A stretch of DNA of 64,000 nucleotides from positions 236,682 through 300,681 of the forward strand of contig CAJTXR010000002.1 of NCBI GenBank assembly GCA_910584005.1. Direction: 5' to 3'. The notes under the pieces were generated by a model that had not been told where the DNA came from, did no database searches, and was given only the letters and a program-made list of their open reading frames with translations. Numbering within the stretch: the stretch's first letter is position 1; each line of letters begins with the position of its first letter. Source of the DNA: an uncultured Anaeroplasmataceae bacterium (GTDB taxonomy: Bacteria > Bacillota_I > Bacilli_A > Acholeplasmatales > Anaeroplasmataceae). The position numbers and the translations under genes are program-made. Positions 34,050 to 41,790 of the stretch are shown here, in pieces.

Positions 34050-34078
34050 TTGTAAAAATTTTAAGTATATGCTATAAT
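34050..34078 (+). promoter_or_regulatory. Strong promoter of the small peptide gene
   Basis: TTGTAA (34050-34055), 17-base spacer, TATAAT (34073-34078) with an extended -10 TG (34070-34071). Confidence 0.8.
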
Positions 34079-34105
34079 ACAAGAAAGGAAAGGGGGGATT
34101 CATAT

Positions 34106-34276
34106 ATGAGAAAAATCAAAAGAATTCTATTAATATGCACATTTGTATTAGCTGTCTTATTAGTAATAGGGGGGATTTTACAATCACATGGATCTTTACT
34201 ACCACCAGATGTTGAGCCAACGGATGATAGTGGTGTAGGTCTTTTATCTTTTGTTTTTACAAATTTATTTAGATAA
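34106..34276 (+). CDS. Small exported peptide, candidate signalling pro-peptide
   Basis: 56 residues. Positively charged start (MRKIKR), a hydrophobic signal-like helix (about 7-25: ILLICTFVLAVLLVIGGIL), then a polar linker SHGSLLPPDVEPTDDSG and a hydrophobic C-terminal tail VGLLSFVFTNLFR. This resembles pre-pheromones of RRNPP systems, whose mature form is a short hydrophobic C-terminal peptide (as in cCF10). GGGGGGA at 34091-34097 gives a strong ribosome site for ATG 34106; the open frame starts earlier at 34040 but that lies upstream of the promoter. Own promoter and terminator; it follows a TPR regulator gene. A membrane-anchored microprotein is the alternative. Confidence 0.6.
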   Translation: MRKIKRILLICTFVLAVLLVIGGILQSHGSLLPPDVEPTDDSGVGLLSFVFTNLFR

Positions 34277-34307
34277 GCACATATATAAATTCGCATAGTG
34301 ATTTGTA

Positions 34308-34337
34308 TAGAATTTGATGAACATTAAGCAAATTCTA
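34308..34337 (+). repeat. 9-bp hairpin in the peptide gene's 3' region
   Basis: TAGAATTTG (34308-34316) and CAAATTCTA (34329-34337) are perfectly complementary with a 12-base loop. Not followed by T, so it is not the terminator; it lies between the peptide stop and the next hairpin. Confidence 0.7.
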
Positions 34338-34347
34338 CATTGGATGT

Positions 34348-34406
34348 ATGCCCTATAAGTAGATACAACTAAAACGAGTGTAGATACTTCGTAGGGCATT
34401 TTTTAT
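34348..34406 (+). terminator. Long terminator after the peptide gene
   Basis: ATGCCCTA (34348-34355) pairs with TAGGGCAT (34392-34399), then TTTTTT. Inside, AAGTA and TACTT can pair, extending the stem. The 36-base interior is unusually long. Confidence 0.75.
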
Positions 34407-34433
34407 AAAAAGATTTAACAAAGAGATGATAAA

Positions 34434-34859
34434 ATGGGAAAACATTATTTTACGCAACAGCAAATAGAACACCTTCAAAATAATAAATATGTTAAAAGAG
34501 TTAGCGAAAAATCTATTACATATACAGAAGAGTTTAAAGAAGTCTTTTTAATTGAATATAATCGTGGAAAGGCTCCTACTTTAATTTTGAAGAGTATGGG
34601 ATTTGATTGCCAAGCATTAGGAAGAAAAAGAATTGATAATATTGTTCAAAGTATAAAAAAGCAATCTCAACGACCTGAAGGATTTAAAGATACAAGAGCT
34701 GATACTTCAACTTCAAGTAAATATGAAACAGCTGATTATACAACCGAACAGATTATTACCAAACAAAATGCAGAAATAAAACTTTTAAGAGCTAAAGTTG
34801 AATATTTATCCGTCCTAACAAAAATAGAAAAGGAACGCAAGAAAATTAATTCAAAATGA
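34434..34859 (+). CDS. HTH protein related to IS3-type OrfA, function unknown
   Basis: 141 residues. KRVSEKSITYTEEFKEVFLIEYNRGKAP followed by ILKSMGFDCQALGRKRID looks like the helix-turn-helix of IS3-like OrfA proteins. The C-terminus is a coiled coil (IITKQNAEIKLLRAKVEYLSVL). There is no OrfB transposase, no terminal repeats and no target duplication, so it is more likely a resident regulator than part of an insertion sequence. AAAGAGATGATAAA ribosome site is weak. Confidence 0.6.
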   Translation: MGKHYFTQQQIEHLQNNKYVKRVSEKSITYTEEFKEVFLIEYNRGKAPTLILKSMGFDCQALGRKRIDNIVQSIKKQSQRPEGFKDTRADTSTSSKYETADYTTEQIITKQNAEIKLLRAKVEYLSVLTKIEKERKKINSK

Positions 34860-34865
34860 TTTAGA

Positions 34866-36758
34866 TTACCCCAAATAAAGAAGGATAGAATCTCCTTCCT
34901 TTATTTTTTCTCCTTCCTCAGGAGATTGGTAAATTACTGTATTCCCATCTCCATAAAAGATGTATTTATAAAAAGATGATCCTTTGATTTCTTTCTTTGT
35001 TTTACCAATGTAATTTTCTACACGATAGGTAGGAGTATCTAAAAACCATCGTAAATTTTTTTCAATTTGATTTTCATAATCTCTTTTTATACCTAAATAA
35101 TTTAATGATTGTTCCATAATCTCTCCAACAAGTGGGGCAGCTACTGTACCACCATATTGTACACAGTTTTTAGGATGATCAATTGCCAAATATACTGCAA
35201 TTTTAGGGTCATTCATTGGGGCTAAGCCTAAAAAAGAAAGAATATATTCTCCATTGATATAGCCTCCAGAAGAAGAAATTTTTTGAGCTGTTCCTGTTTT
35301 ACCACCCACACGATATCCCTCTATAAATGCGTTTCTACCTGTACCTAAAGCACAAACATTTTCTAAAGCATATCTCATTAAATTTGAAGTTTTATTGCTG
35401 ATGACTTGTCGCTTTATTTTTTTTTGATTTGAATAAAGGATTTCATCTGTATAGTTATGAATTTCTTTTAAAATATAAGGTTGTAATAGACTGCCTCCAT
35501 TTGTGGCAGCAATTGCGGCCATAACGAGTTGAATAGGAGTGTAGGCACTGGTTTGCCCAAAACTTTGAGTTGCCAGTTCCACAGGACCACAGTTTTTTTG
35601 ATTCATGACGATTCCTTTAGATTCTCCTTGAATGTCAATCCCTGTTTTTTCTGTAAAACCATAAAGATTTAAATATTTGTAAAAGTTTTCAACTCCTATT
35701 CGACGTCCTAACTCCATAAATCCAGGGTTACAAGAATTTTGGATGACTTCTAGGAAAGTTTGGGACCCATGGCCTCCAGATTTCCAACATTTTATTTTGC
35801 GGTCTGCAACTACAGTACTCCCTCCACAATAAAATCGGTCACTAAAATCAAATAGTCCTAATTCTAAAGCAACACTATAAGTGAAAATTTTAAATGTAGA
35901 ACCTAATTCAAATGAATAAAATATAGGTAAAATTCGATTATATATTTCTTCATTATAATCTTGATAATGACTTGGCTCAAAAAAAGGATAAGAGGTCATT
36001 GCCAAGATTTCACCATTTTCTGTGTCTACAATTAAACCCATAACCTGATCGGGATCATATTGTTCAATTGCATTATGAATAATTCCATCAAGAATTAATT
36101 GAAGGTTTAAATCAATTGTCAAATAAATGTTCATTCCGGGTGTTGCGGTTTTATAGGTAGAGGTCATATCATGCATCAAATTCCCTTTGGCATCCGTATA
36201 GATGGATAGTGCCCCTTTTTGACTTGTTAAATAGTCATCATATTGGTATTCAATTCCGGACAATCCCTGCATATCTATTCCACAAAAACCTAAAACTTGG
36301 CCAAGTGTAGAATTATAAGGATAGTATCTAGTAGAATCTGCTGTTAAATAAATTCCATCCAATCCCAAATCATTGATTTTTCTAGCCTGTTCATCTGTGA
36401 TTCGTCTGCCCTCAGGTTTTATAATTTCTAAACTATTGTTTTTATTCAAGTGCTTTAAAATATCCGTTTTTTTACATTTTAATATCTCTGCAAGAGTAGA
36501 AGCGGTTGCATCTTTATCTTTTATTTGTCGATTGATAGCAGCAACTGTGTAGGCCAACTTATTTCCAACGATTACAGTTCCATTTCTATCACAAATTAAC
36601 CCTCTGTTGCTTTGAACAGGAATATCTCTTTTCCATAAATCATCTGCTAAAATATTGATTTTATTGGCGGAAATAAAAGTGATATAACCTAGTTTAATGA
36701 TTAGACTAGAAAATAAGAGTAAAAATAATATAATTACAATATAAATTCTTTTTCGCAT
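34866..36758 (-). CDS. spoVD: Class B penicillin-binding protein, SpoVD-like transpeptidase
   Basis: 630 residues. One N-terminal membrane helix, dimerisation domain, transpeptidase domain with STFK (in FELGSTFKIFT, usually EPGSTFK), SCN (QNSCNPGF) and KTGT (VGGKTGTAQK), and a single C-terminal PASTA domain from about 570. One PASTA domain and location away from a dcw cluster favour the sporulation protein SpoVD, which builds spore cortex with the SEDS polymerase SpoVE; a vegetative FtsI role is the alternative. ATG 36758 has a GGTGAT site upstream. Ends six bases from the HTH gene on the other strand. Confidence 0.75.
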   Translation of the reverse strand: MRKRIYIVIILFLLLFSSLIIKLGYITFISANKINILADDLWKRDIPVQSNRGLICDRNGTVIVGNKLAYTVAAINRQIKDKDATASTLAEILKCKKTDILKHLNKNNSLEIIKPEGRRITDEQARKINDLGLDGIYLTADSTRYYPYNSTLGQVLGFCGIDMQGLSGIEYQYDDYLTSQKGALSIYTDAKGNLMHDMTSTYKTATPGMNIYLTIDLNLQLILDGIIHNAIEQYDPDQVMGLIVDTENGEILAMTSYPFFEPSHYQDYNEEIYNRILPIFYSFELGSTFKIFTYSVALELGLFDFSDRFYCGGSTVVADRKIKCWKSGGHGSQTFLEVIQNSCNPGFMELGRRIGVENFYKYLNLYGFTEKTGIDIQGESKGIVMNQKNCGPVELATQSFGQTSAYTPIQLVMAAIAATNGGSLLQPYILKEIHNYTDEILYSNQKKIKRQVISNKTSNLMRYALENVCALGTGRNAFIEGYRVGGKTGTAQKISSSGGYINGEYILSFLGLAPMNDPKIAVYLAIDHPKNCVQYGGTVAAPLVGEIMEQSLNYLGIKRDYENQIEKNLRWFLDTPTYRVENYIGKTKKEIKGSSFYKYIFYGDGNTVIYQSPEEGEKIKEGDSILLYLG

Positions 36759-36917
36759 AAAAATATCACCATTATAAAATATGGTTAAGTTTTATGTTTC
36801 ATGTTTTCTTTATGAAATTATTTTTAAATCAGAAATCTATTTGTGATTAAACGCCTGATGTTTGTTGTTTTTTTGAAAAAAATGTAATATACTTATAGGT
36901 AGTAAGGCGGTGAAAGA

Positions 36918-37700
36918 ATGCAGGAATTAGATTCTAAAGGAAAAACGAGAAGTCAGAAAGAAAATATTATAATTTTTTTTGTTTCGACTTTGGTTTATAT
37001 TGGATGTTTTATTTATGCGACAATCCAATTATTTAATCCTGAATATTCTGTAAGTTTGGCTCGTCTTATTATTTTGCAGAGTATAGGGTGTACATTAATT
37101 CCTTTAGCTTTCCCTCTTTTAGAAAAAGTTTTTAATGTGACGCTTCATGTTTCTATTAAATTATGTTTAGTCTTATTTGGATTACTAAATTGTCTTTTTG
37201 GCGAGGCCATGGAGTTTTATTATATCTTTGACTGGTGGGATGATTTTTTACATTTTCTATCTGGTGGAGGAGTTGCAATGCTTGCCTTTCTTTTTATGCT
37301 AAATTATACGAGAAAAAGTCGAAGTTCCAATCGTTTTTTAATTTGTGTTGTAGTTGGAATTATGTTTTCTTTCTCTCTAGCGGTATTATGGGAACTCTAT
37401 GAATTTTCAGCGGATTGCTTATTTGGTACAAATATGCAAAAATCAATTCCAGAATTAGATTATTTATTTAATGGTGGAAATTCATCGGCCAATCTTTTAG
37501 GAAGTGATGAAGCTATTGCTAATTTTTTTAGAAAACCAGAAGGATACCGGTATGCATTAATGGATACCATGGGGGATTTTGTGTGCTGTTTTATAGGAAA
37601 TGTTGTTTACGTTATTATAACAATCATTTGTAATAAATCTAACGCATTGGGAAAAATGAGTTATTATATCAGCTATACTTCAGATTCTATAGAAGAATAA
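36918..37700 (+). CDS. Integral membrane protein (DUF2238/YjdF-like)
   Basis: 260 residues, about six membrane helices. Conserved-looking polar sites in helices: FDWWDDFLHFLSGGGVAML near 105-123 and WELYEFSAD near 157, then ALMDTMGDFVCCFIGN. The WxDxxxH...SG and WE.E pattern resembles YjdF/DUF2238 membrane proteins of unknown function. GGCGGTGAAAGA ribosome site before ATG 36918. Promoter TTGTTT-17-TATACT at 36865-36893 is likely. Confidence 0.65.
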   Translation: MQELDSKGKTRSQKENIIIFFVSTLVYIGCFIYATIQLFNPEYSVSLARLIILQSIGCTLIPLAFPLLEKVFNVTLHVSIKLCLVLFGLLNCLFGEAMEFYYIFDWWDDFLHFLSGGGVAMLAFLFMLNYTRKSRSSNRFLICVVVGIMFSFSLAVLWELYEFSADCLFGTNMQKSIPELDYLFNGGNSSANLLGSDEAIANFFRKPEGYRYALMDTMGDFVCCFIGNVVYVIITIICNKSNALGKMSYYISYTSDSIEE

Positions 37701-37726
37701 AAGGCCTTTGATGAGGCCTTTTAAAA
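37699..37726 (+). terminator. Bidirectional terminator between convergent genes
   Basis: Perfect 9-bp stem AAAAGGCCT/AGGCCTTTT, loop TTGATG. The A/T arms serve both strands; the ispG stop lies inside it. Confidence 0.85.
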
Positions 37727-38761
37727 TTGATCAATTTCCTTTTTCAATTCTTCTAAAATATTTTCTTCTTTGATTTTTTTAACAATTTTTCCTTTTTTGA
37801 ATAGAATGGCCTCCCCTTTTCCGCCTGCGATTCCTATATCAGCTTCTCTAGCCTCACCAGGACCGTTTACAACACATCCCATAACCGCCACATGAATTTT
37901 TTTATTGATATGATTTAAATATGCTTCAATTTCTTTTGCGATTGGAATCATATTATATTGAGTTCGCCCACAAGTAGGACAAGAAGTAAATGTGGGCATA
38001 TCTTCTTTAAAATGAAGCTCTTTTAATATTTCTTTTGCTGCAATAACTTCATATCTTGGATCATCTGTAAGTGAAACTCGAATTGTGTTTCCAATTCCTA
38101 AATCAAGAATTTTAGATATCCCTATACTAGATTTGATTAATCCTTTGAACGATGTTCCAGCTTCTGTAATTCCTATATGGAGAGGATAAGGAAACGTTTG
38201 ACTTGCAAGTTGATAGGCTTTAACTGTTAAATCAATGCTAGAAGCCTTTAGGGAAAGACAAATGTTATGAAAATTTAAATTTTCTAAAATTGTGATATGC
38301 CTTCTAGCCGCCTCTATCATATGTTCTGGAGTGGGTTTTGCAATATCTTTTGGTAAGGAACCACCATTTACACCAATGCGGATGGGTATATTTTTTTCTT
38401 TGCATTGGGAAACAATTTCTTCAATTTTTTTCTTATCGGAAATATTTCCAGGATTTAATCGTATTTTATCTATGCCCTGTTCGATTGCAATTAGTGCAAG
38501 TTCAGGATCAAAATGAATATCTGCAACTAAAGGAATATGGATCTCCTTTTTTATATTGGATATACTATAAGCATCTTCCTTATCCAAAATAGAAACTCGA
38601 ATAATTTCACAACCTAACTCTTCAAGTTCTAGAATTTGTTGAACAGTATTTTTAATATCACTCGTCTTTGTATTACACATGCTTTGGATATAAATATGAT
38701 TATTTCCACCAAATTTTAAATTTTTTAAATTAAACTGTCGAGTTTGTTCTCGTTTAAACAT
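37721..38761 (-). CDS. ispG: 4-hydroxy-3-methylbut-2-enyl diphosphate synthase (flavodoxin)
   Basis: About 346 residues, the short bacterial IspG/GcpE form. TIM-barrel N-terminus (IYIQSMCNTKTSD, LVADIHFDPELAL, KIRLNPGNI) and C-terminal [4Fe-4S] domain with CPTCGRTQ and VMGCVVNGPGEAREADIGIAGG, cited in parts. It performs the penultimate step of the MEP isoprenoid pathway. GGTGAT upstream of ATG 38761 supports that start over ATA-flanked alternatives. Convergent with the DUF2238-like gene. Confidence 0.95.
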   Translation of the reverse strand: MFKREQTRQFNLKNLKFGGNNHIYIQSMCNTKTSDIKNTVQQILELEELGCEIIRVSILDKEDAYSISNIKKEIHIPLVADIHFDPELALIAIEQGIDKIRLNPGNISDKKKIEEIVSQCKEKNIPIRIGVNGGSLPKDIAKPTPEHMIEAARRHITILENLNFHNICLSLKASSIDLTVKAYQLASQTFPYPLHIGITEAGTSFKGLIKSSIGISKILDLGIGNTIRVSLTDDPRYEVIAAKEILKELHFKEDMPTFTSCPTCGRTQYNMIPIAKEIEAYLNHINKKIHVAVMGCVVNGPGEAREADIGIAGGKGEAILFKKGKIVKKIKEENILEELKKEIDQF

Positions 38762-38813
38762 AACTATCACCTATCAATAATTATATCATATCTGAAATAT
38801 AGAAAAAAAGTAG

Positions 38814-38842
38814 TTGCATAAAATTATTTTTTTTGATATAAT
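38814..38842 (+). promoter_or_regulatory. Promoter of rpmG
   Basis: TTGCAT (38814-38819), 17-base spacer, TATAAT (38837-38842). Confidence 0.75.
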
Positions 38843-38879
38843 TCTTTAGGAAGTAATCTTTAAGTCTGGAGGGAAAAAT

Positions 38880-39029
38880 ATGCGTGATTTAGTAAAATTA
38901 ATTTGTTCTGAATGCAAGAATGAAAATTATTATACAGACAAAAATAAGAAGACAACTCCTGAAAGAATGGAGATTAAAAAATATTGTCCTCATTGCCGTA
39001 AGCATACATCACATAAGGAAAAGAAATAA
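38880..39029 (+). CDS. rpmG: 50S ribosomal protein L33, zinc-binding form
   Basis: 49 residues starting MRDLVKLICSECKNENYYT and ending CPHCRKHTSHKEKK. Two CxxC pairs (CSEC, CPHC) mark the zinc-binding L33 type. TCTGGAGGGAAAAAT provides the ribosome site. An overlapping longer frame for the metallo-hydrolase downstream runs through this gene in another register and should not hide it. Own promoter and terminator. Confidence 0.95.
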   Translation: MRDLVKLICSECKNENYYTDKNKKTTPERMEIKKYCPHCRKHTSHKEKK

Positions 39030-39049
39030 GCTTTTAAAAGCTTTTTTTC
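39028..39049 (+). terminator. Terminator of rpmG
   Basis: Palindrome AAGCTTTTAAAAGCTT followed by TTTTT, starting in the rpmG stop codon. Read-through may feed the next gene 18 bases on. Confidence 0.75.
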
Positions 39050-39066
39050 TTTTTAAGGAGGAAATT

Positions 39067-39669
39067 ATGGTAAAAAAAATAATTACAGGTAGCTTTTTAA
39101 CTAACACATATCTCATAATTCATGGTACAGAATGTGTCATTGTTGATCCAGGATTAGATTTTAAGGAGCATGCCGAAAGCATTTTGAAAGACTATACAGT
39201 AAAAGCAATCCTATTAACTCATGGTCATATGGATCATATTGATGGGATAAGATATTTTAATGTACCGATTTATATTCATGAACAAGAGCTTGCTTTTTTA
39301 AAGGATGAAAGTCTTTCCCTTTACCGAATGTTTGGCATACGTCCCCCTTTTCAAATAGAAAATTTAAATATTAAAAGTGTAAAAGATGGTATGACATTAA
39401 ATTTAATCGGATATACCTTTAAAGTAATGCATACTCCTGGACATACAAGAGGAAGTGTTGTCTATAGTTTTTCTAATAAAATATTTAGTGGAGATACTTT
39501 ATTTCATATGAGTATGGGTAGGACAGATTTTCCAACAGGAGATGCTAAAAAAATGAAAGAAAGTCTACAAAAAATAATTCAAAGTTTTCCAGATCAAACG
39601 AATGTTTATCCTGGACATGATGAAAAAACGACCATAGGAATGGAACGGAAAAATAATCCATATGTATAA
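39067..39669 (+). CDS. Metallo-beta-lactamase fold hydrolase (glyoxalase II-like)
   Basis: 200 residues. Zinc motif THGHMDHIDG (about 52-61), later His in HTPGHTRGSV, Asp in FSGDTLF and final VYPGHDEKTTIG. This is the small YqgX/YcbL type, which hydrolyses thioesters such as S-lactoylglutathione analogues; substrate not defined. The frame is open far upstream, but AAGGAGG at 39055-39061 and the conserved N-terminus fix ATG 39067. Confidence 0.85.
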   Translation: MVKKIITGSFLTNTYLIIHGTECVIVDPGLDFKEHAESILKDYTVKAILLTHGHMDHIDGIRYFNVPIYIHEQELAFLKDESLSLYRMFGIRPPFQIENLNIKSVKDGMTLNLIGYTFKVMHTPGHTRGSVVYSFSNKIFSGDTLFHMSMGRTDFPTGDAKKMKESLQKIIQSFPDQTNVYPGHDEKTTIGMERKNNPYV

Positions 39670-39748
39670 ATTTGTACGCAACTTTCAATTGCGTGCTTTT
39701 TTGTATAATCTGTGATAAACTTTTTGTGTAAGGAAGGAGAGAATGATA

Positions 39749-39961
39749 ATGATTAATTTTCATCTCGTTGGCCAAAAGTTAACAAAATACAGGAAAGAGC
39801 TTGGACTTACTCAGGATGAAGTTGCCGAAAAACTATTTGTTACTAGGCAATTGATATCGAAGTGGGAAAGAGGAAATGGGGTGCCCTCTATAGATTGTTT
39901 ATTAGAATTATGTAAATTATATCAAAAAACATTTGAAGACATTCTTTGTCTTGATGAATAA
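39749..39961 (+). CDS. XRE-family transcription regulator
   Basis: 70 residues: a single Cro/CI HTH (GQKLTKYRKELGLTQDEVAEKLFVTRQLISKWERGNGVPS, recognised by LTQDEVAEKL and RQLISKWERG). AAGGAGA at 39734-39740 fits ATG 39749, not ATG 39743. It precedes a 179-residue repeat protein by 53 bases and is probably cotranscribed with it. Confidence 0.8.
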   Translation: MINFHLVGQKLTKYRKELGLTQDEVAEKLFVTRQLISKWERGNGVPSIDCLLELCKLYQKTFEDILCLDE

Positions 39962-40014
39962 ATCTATAGAATAGAGATTCTTAGACCTTACAATATAGAA
40001 AAAGGAGAATAGAA

Positions 40015-40554
40015 ATGATACATTTAAAAACCCAAAAAGGAACAGAAACAGAATTATTAGAAATAACAAAGGAAGAAGCAATACAATATGCAGGAACAGG
40101 GCGATTGGTGTTTGATTCACCTAGCGAGGAAATGGAATTTCATAAGGAAGTGGTAAAAAACTATCCCCCTTGCCCCAAAAAAGAGAAAAAAGCCTCTCCT
40201 TTATCTGAAATCATAGCTTATTTAGATGAGGAGGATATACATGAAATAATAGTATCTATTGTCGAGAATAAAGCAGATGATATCTATAAAAATCTGGATT
40301 TAGAAGATATCATAATGTATTTAAATGAAGAAGATACAAATTTACTTTTTCAGAAGGCTTTAACTGATCATAATCTAAATATAGATCCTGTAGAATTGGT
40401 TCCTTATTTATCTGAAGAAACTTTAACTTTCTTTGTAGATGAATATTTAAAAGGGAATTATCAAGATGTTGATATCGATGAACTTTATCCTTATATGTGT
40501 AGTTCAGATATTAAAAGATTATTTAGATATTTTTTATTAAAGAAAGAACAATAA
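40015..40554 (+). CDS. Acidic repeat protein of unknown function
   Basis: 179 residues. N-terminal part has KTQKGTETELLEITKEEA and a proline/lysine linker. From about residue 66 there are four degenerate repeats with a shared core: EIIAYLDEEDIHEII, DIIMYLNEEDTNLLF, ELVPYLSEETLTFFV, ELYPYMCSSDIKRLF, spaced about 28-37 residues. Similar LxxFLDEEDL-type repeats occur beside zinc-ribbon or HTH proteins in Bacillota, probably helical hairpins for protein contacts. GAAAAAGGAGAAT ribosome site. Likely in one transcript with the XRE gene. Confidence 0.7.
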   Translation: MIHLKTQKGTETELLEITKEEAIQYAGTGRLVFDSPSEEMEFHKEVVKNYPPCPKKEKKASPLSEIIAYLDEEDIHEIIVSIVENKADDIYKNLDLEDIIMYLNEEDTNLLFQKALTDHNLNIDPVELVPYLSEETLTFFVDEYLKGNYQDVDIDELYPYMCSSDIKRLFRYFLLKKEQ

Positions 40555-40571
40555 AATAATTTATATGTTTT

Positions 40572-40600
40572 AAGGCTCAAATAGAGCCTTTTTATATTTT
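40572..40600 (+). terminator. Terminator after the repeat protein
   Basis: AAGGCTC (40572-40578) pairs with GAGCCTT (40584-40590), loop AAATA, then TTTATATTTT. Confidence 0.82.
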
Positions 40601-40686
40601 GCTCAAAAGTAAAACGAATTGTTTATATCTAATTTATAGAAAGTAATTTAAATTTTAAACTAAAATTAGAAAACTAAATAACATTT

Positions 40687-40713
40687 TTAGCACTTTTTGA
40701 TTGACAGTGCCAA
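40687..40713 (+). promoter_or_regulatory. CIRCE-like operator 1, overlapping the -35 box
   Basis: TTAGCACTT, nine bases, CAGTGCCAA, against consensus TTAGCACTC-N9-GAGTGCTAA. It overlaps the -35 element, so bound HrcA would block the polymerase. Confidence 0.75.
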
Positions 40714-40729
40714 AGACTTGTTATATAAT
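40701..40729 (+). promoter_or_regulatory. Promoter of the hrcA-grpE-dnaK-dnaJ operon
   Basis: TTGACA (40701-40706), 17-base spacer, TATAAT (40724-40729). Flanked by two CIRCE-like operators. Confidence 0.88.
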
Positions 40730-40732
40730 AGT

Positions 40733-40759
40733 GTTGCACTAAAGATGAAGGAGTGCAAA
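40733..40759 (+). promoter_or_regulatory. CIRCE-like operator 2, downstream of the promoter
   Basis: GTTGCACTA, nine bases, GAGTGCAAA. The inner GCACT-N-AGTGC halves match CIRCE with the same nine-base spacing. It covers the predicted transcription start and leader. Confidence 0.65.
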
Positions 40760-40773
40760 ATTGAGGTGATGAA

Positions 40774-41787
40774 ATGTTATCCGATCGACAAAAATTAATA
40801 TTAAAGGCCATCATTGAAGATTATGTTTCAAGCAATGAACCTGTAGGTTCAAAATCTTTAACGGAGAAGCCTTATTTAGATTTTTCATCTGCTACAATTC
40901 GGTATGATATGCAAAGTTTAGAGGAAAGTGGCTTTTTGGAAAAGACACATACCTCTTCTGGACGTATTCCTTCCGAACAAGGATATCGGTATTATTGTGA
41001 TCACCTTATCATCCGAGATGAACAAGTCTTAGAGTATTTTAAATATGTAGATGCGATATTGGAAAATAAGCAACTATCAAAAGAGGATACTTTAAAGAAG
41101 TTGGCAGATTTTTTGAGTGAGCTAACTGGATATTATTCTATTATTTTAGGATCTAGTGCTGATTTTGCTAAAGTAATGAAAATGGAAATAGTTCCTTTGT
41201 CTAAAAAAGAAGCTGTTATGTTAATTGTTACAAATACAGGGCAAGTTCAGTCCCAAAGAATTACAATACCAGCGGGCTATAATCAGGATGATTTATTGCG
41301 AATCATTGAACTTTTCGATAATGCTATGTATGATCACTCTGTTTATGAAATTCGGGAAATTTTATCAAAAGAAGCTTCAAAACCTAGAATTCGGCAAATG
41401 GTAGACTTTAAAGATGATATCTTGAACTTTATGATTAAAGGTTTTTCTAGATTCTTAAATACTGAAACTTATGATTCAGGGTTATCAAGACTATTTAATC
41501 AACCCGAATTTCAAGATTATCAAATTATGCAAAAAATATTAAAAGCAATTGATGAAGAAGCAATATCCGATTTTGCTGGTTCAGGTGCTGGAAATTTAAA
41601 AATTTGTATTGGAAAAGAAAATTCAAATGGCTTAGAGGATTGCTCTATCGTAACAATTCCATACTATATTGATGACAATGAATATGGAACACTCATTTTA
41701 GTAGGGCCTACGAGAATGAATTATCGAGGAGTTATACCACTTTTAGAATATGTAGCTAAAAGTATGCCAAAATTATATAATAGGTAG
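40774..41787 (+). CDS. hrcA: Heat-inducible transcription repressor HrcA
   Basis: 337 residues. Winged-helix start LSDRQKLILKAIIEDYVSSNEPVGSKSL with SSATIRYDMQSLEESGFLEKTHTSSGRIPSEQGYRYY (both diagnostic HrcA segments, quoted in part), GAF-like core and the end GVIPLLEYVAKSMPKL. It represses this operon through CIRCE and needs GroEL for activity. GAGGTGA ribosome site before ATG 40774. First gene of the heat-shock operon. Confidence 0.97.
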   Translation: MLSDRQKLILKAIIEDYVSSNEPVGSKSLTEKPYLDFSSATIRYDMQSLEESGFLEKTHTSSGRIPSEQGYRYYCDHLIIRDEQVLEYFKYVDAILENKQLSKEDTLKKLADFLSELTGYYSIILGSSADFAKVMKMEIVPLSKKEAVMLIVTNTGQVQSQRITIPAGYNQDDLLRIIELFDNAMYDHSVYEIREILSKEASKPRIRQMVDFKDDILNFMIKGFSRFLNTETYDSGLSRLFNQPEFQDYQIMQKILKAIDEEAISDFAGSGAGNLKICIGKENSNGLEDCSIVTIPYYIDDNEYGTLILVGPTRMNYRGVIPLLEYVAKSMPKLYNR

Positions 41788-41790
41788 GTA

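Noticed and set aside
34434..34859. IS3-type insertion sequence
   Set aside because: The OrfA-like HTH has no OrfB, terminal inverted repeats or target duplication.
36759..36917. Sigma-E promoter for spoVD
   Set aside because: A CATANNNTA-like -10 exists on the minus strand, but no -35 at proper spacing.
38920..39066. Longer N-terminus for the metallo-hydrolase
   Set aside because: It overlaps rpmG in another frame; the ribosome site and family N-terminus are at 39067.
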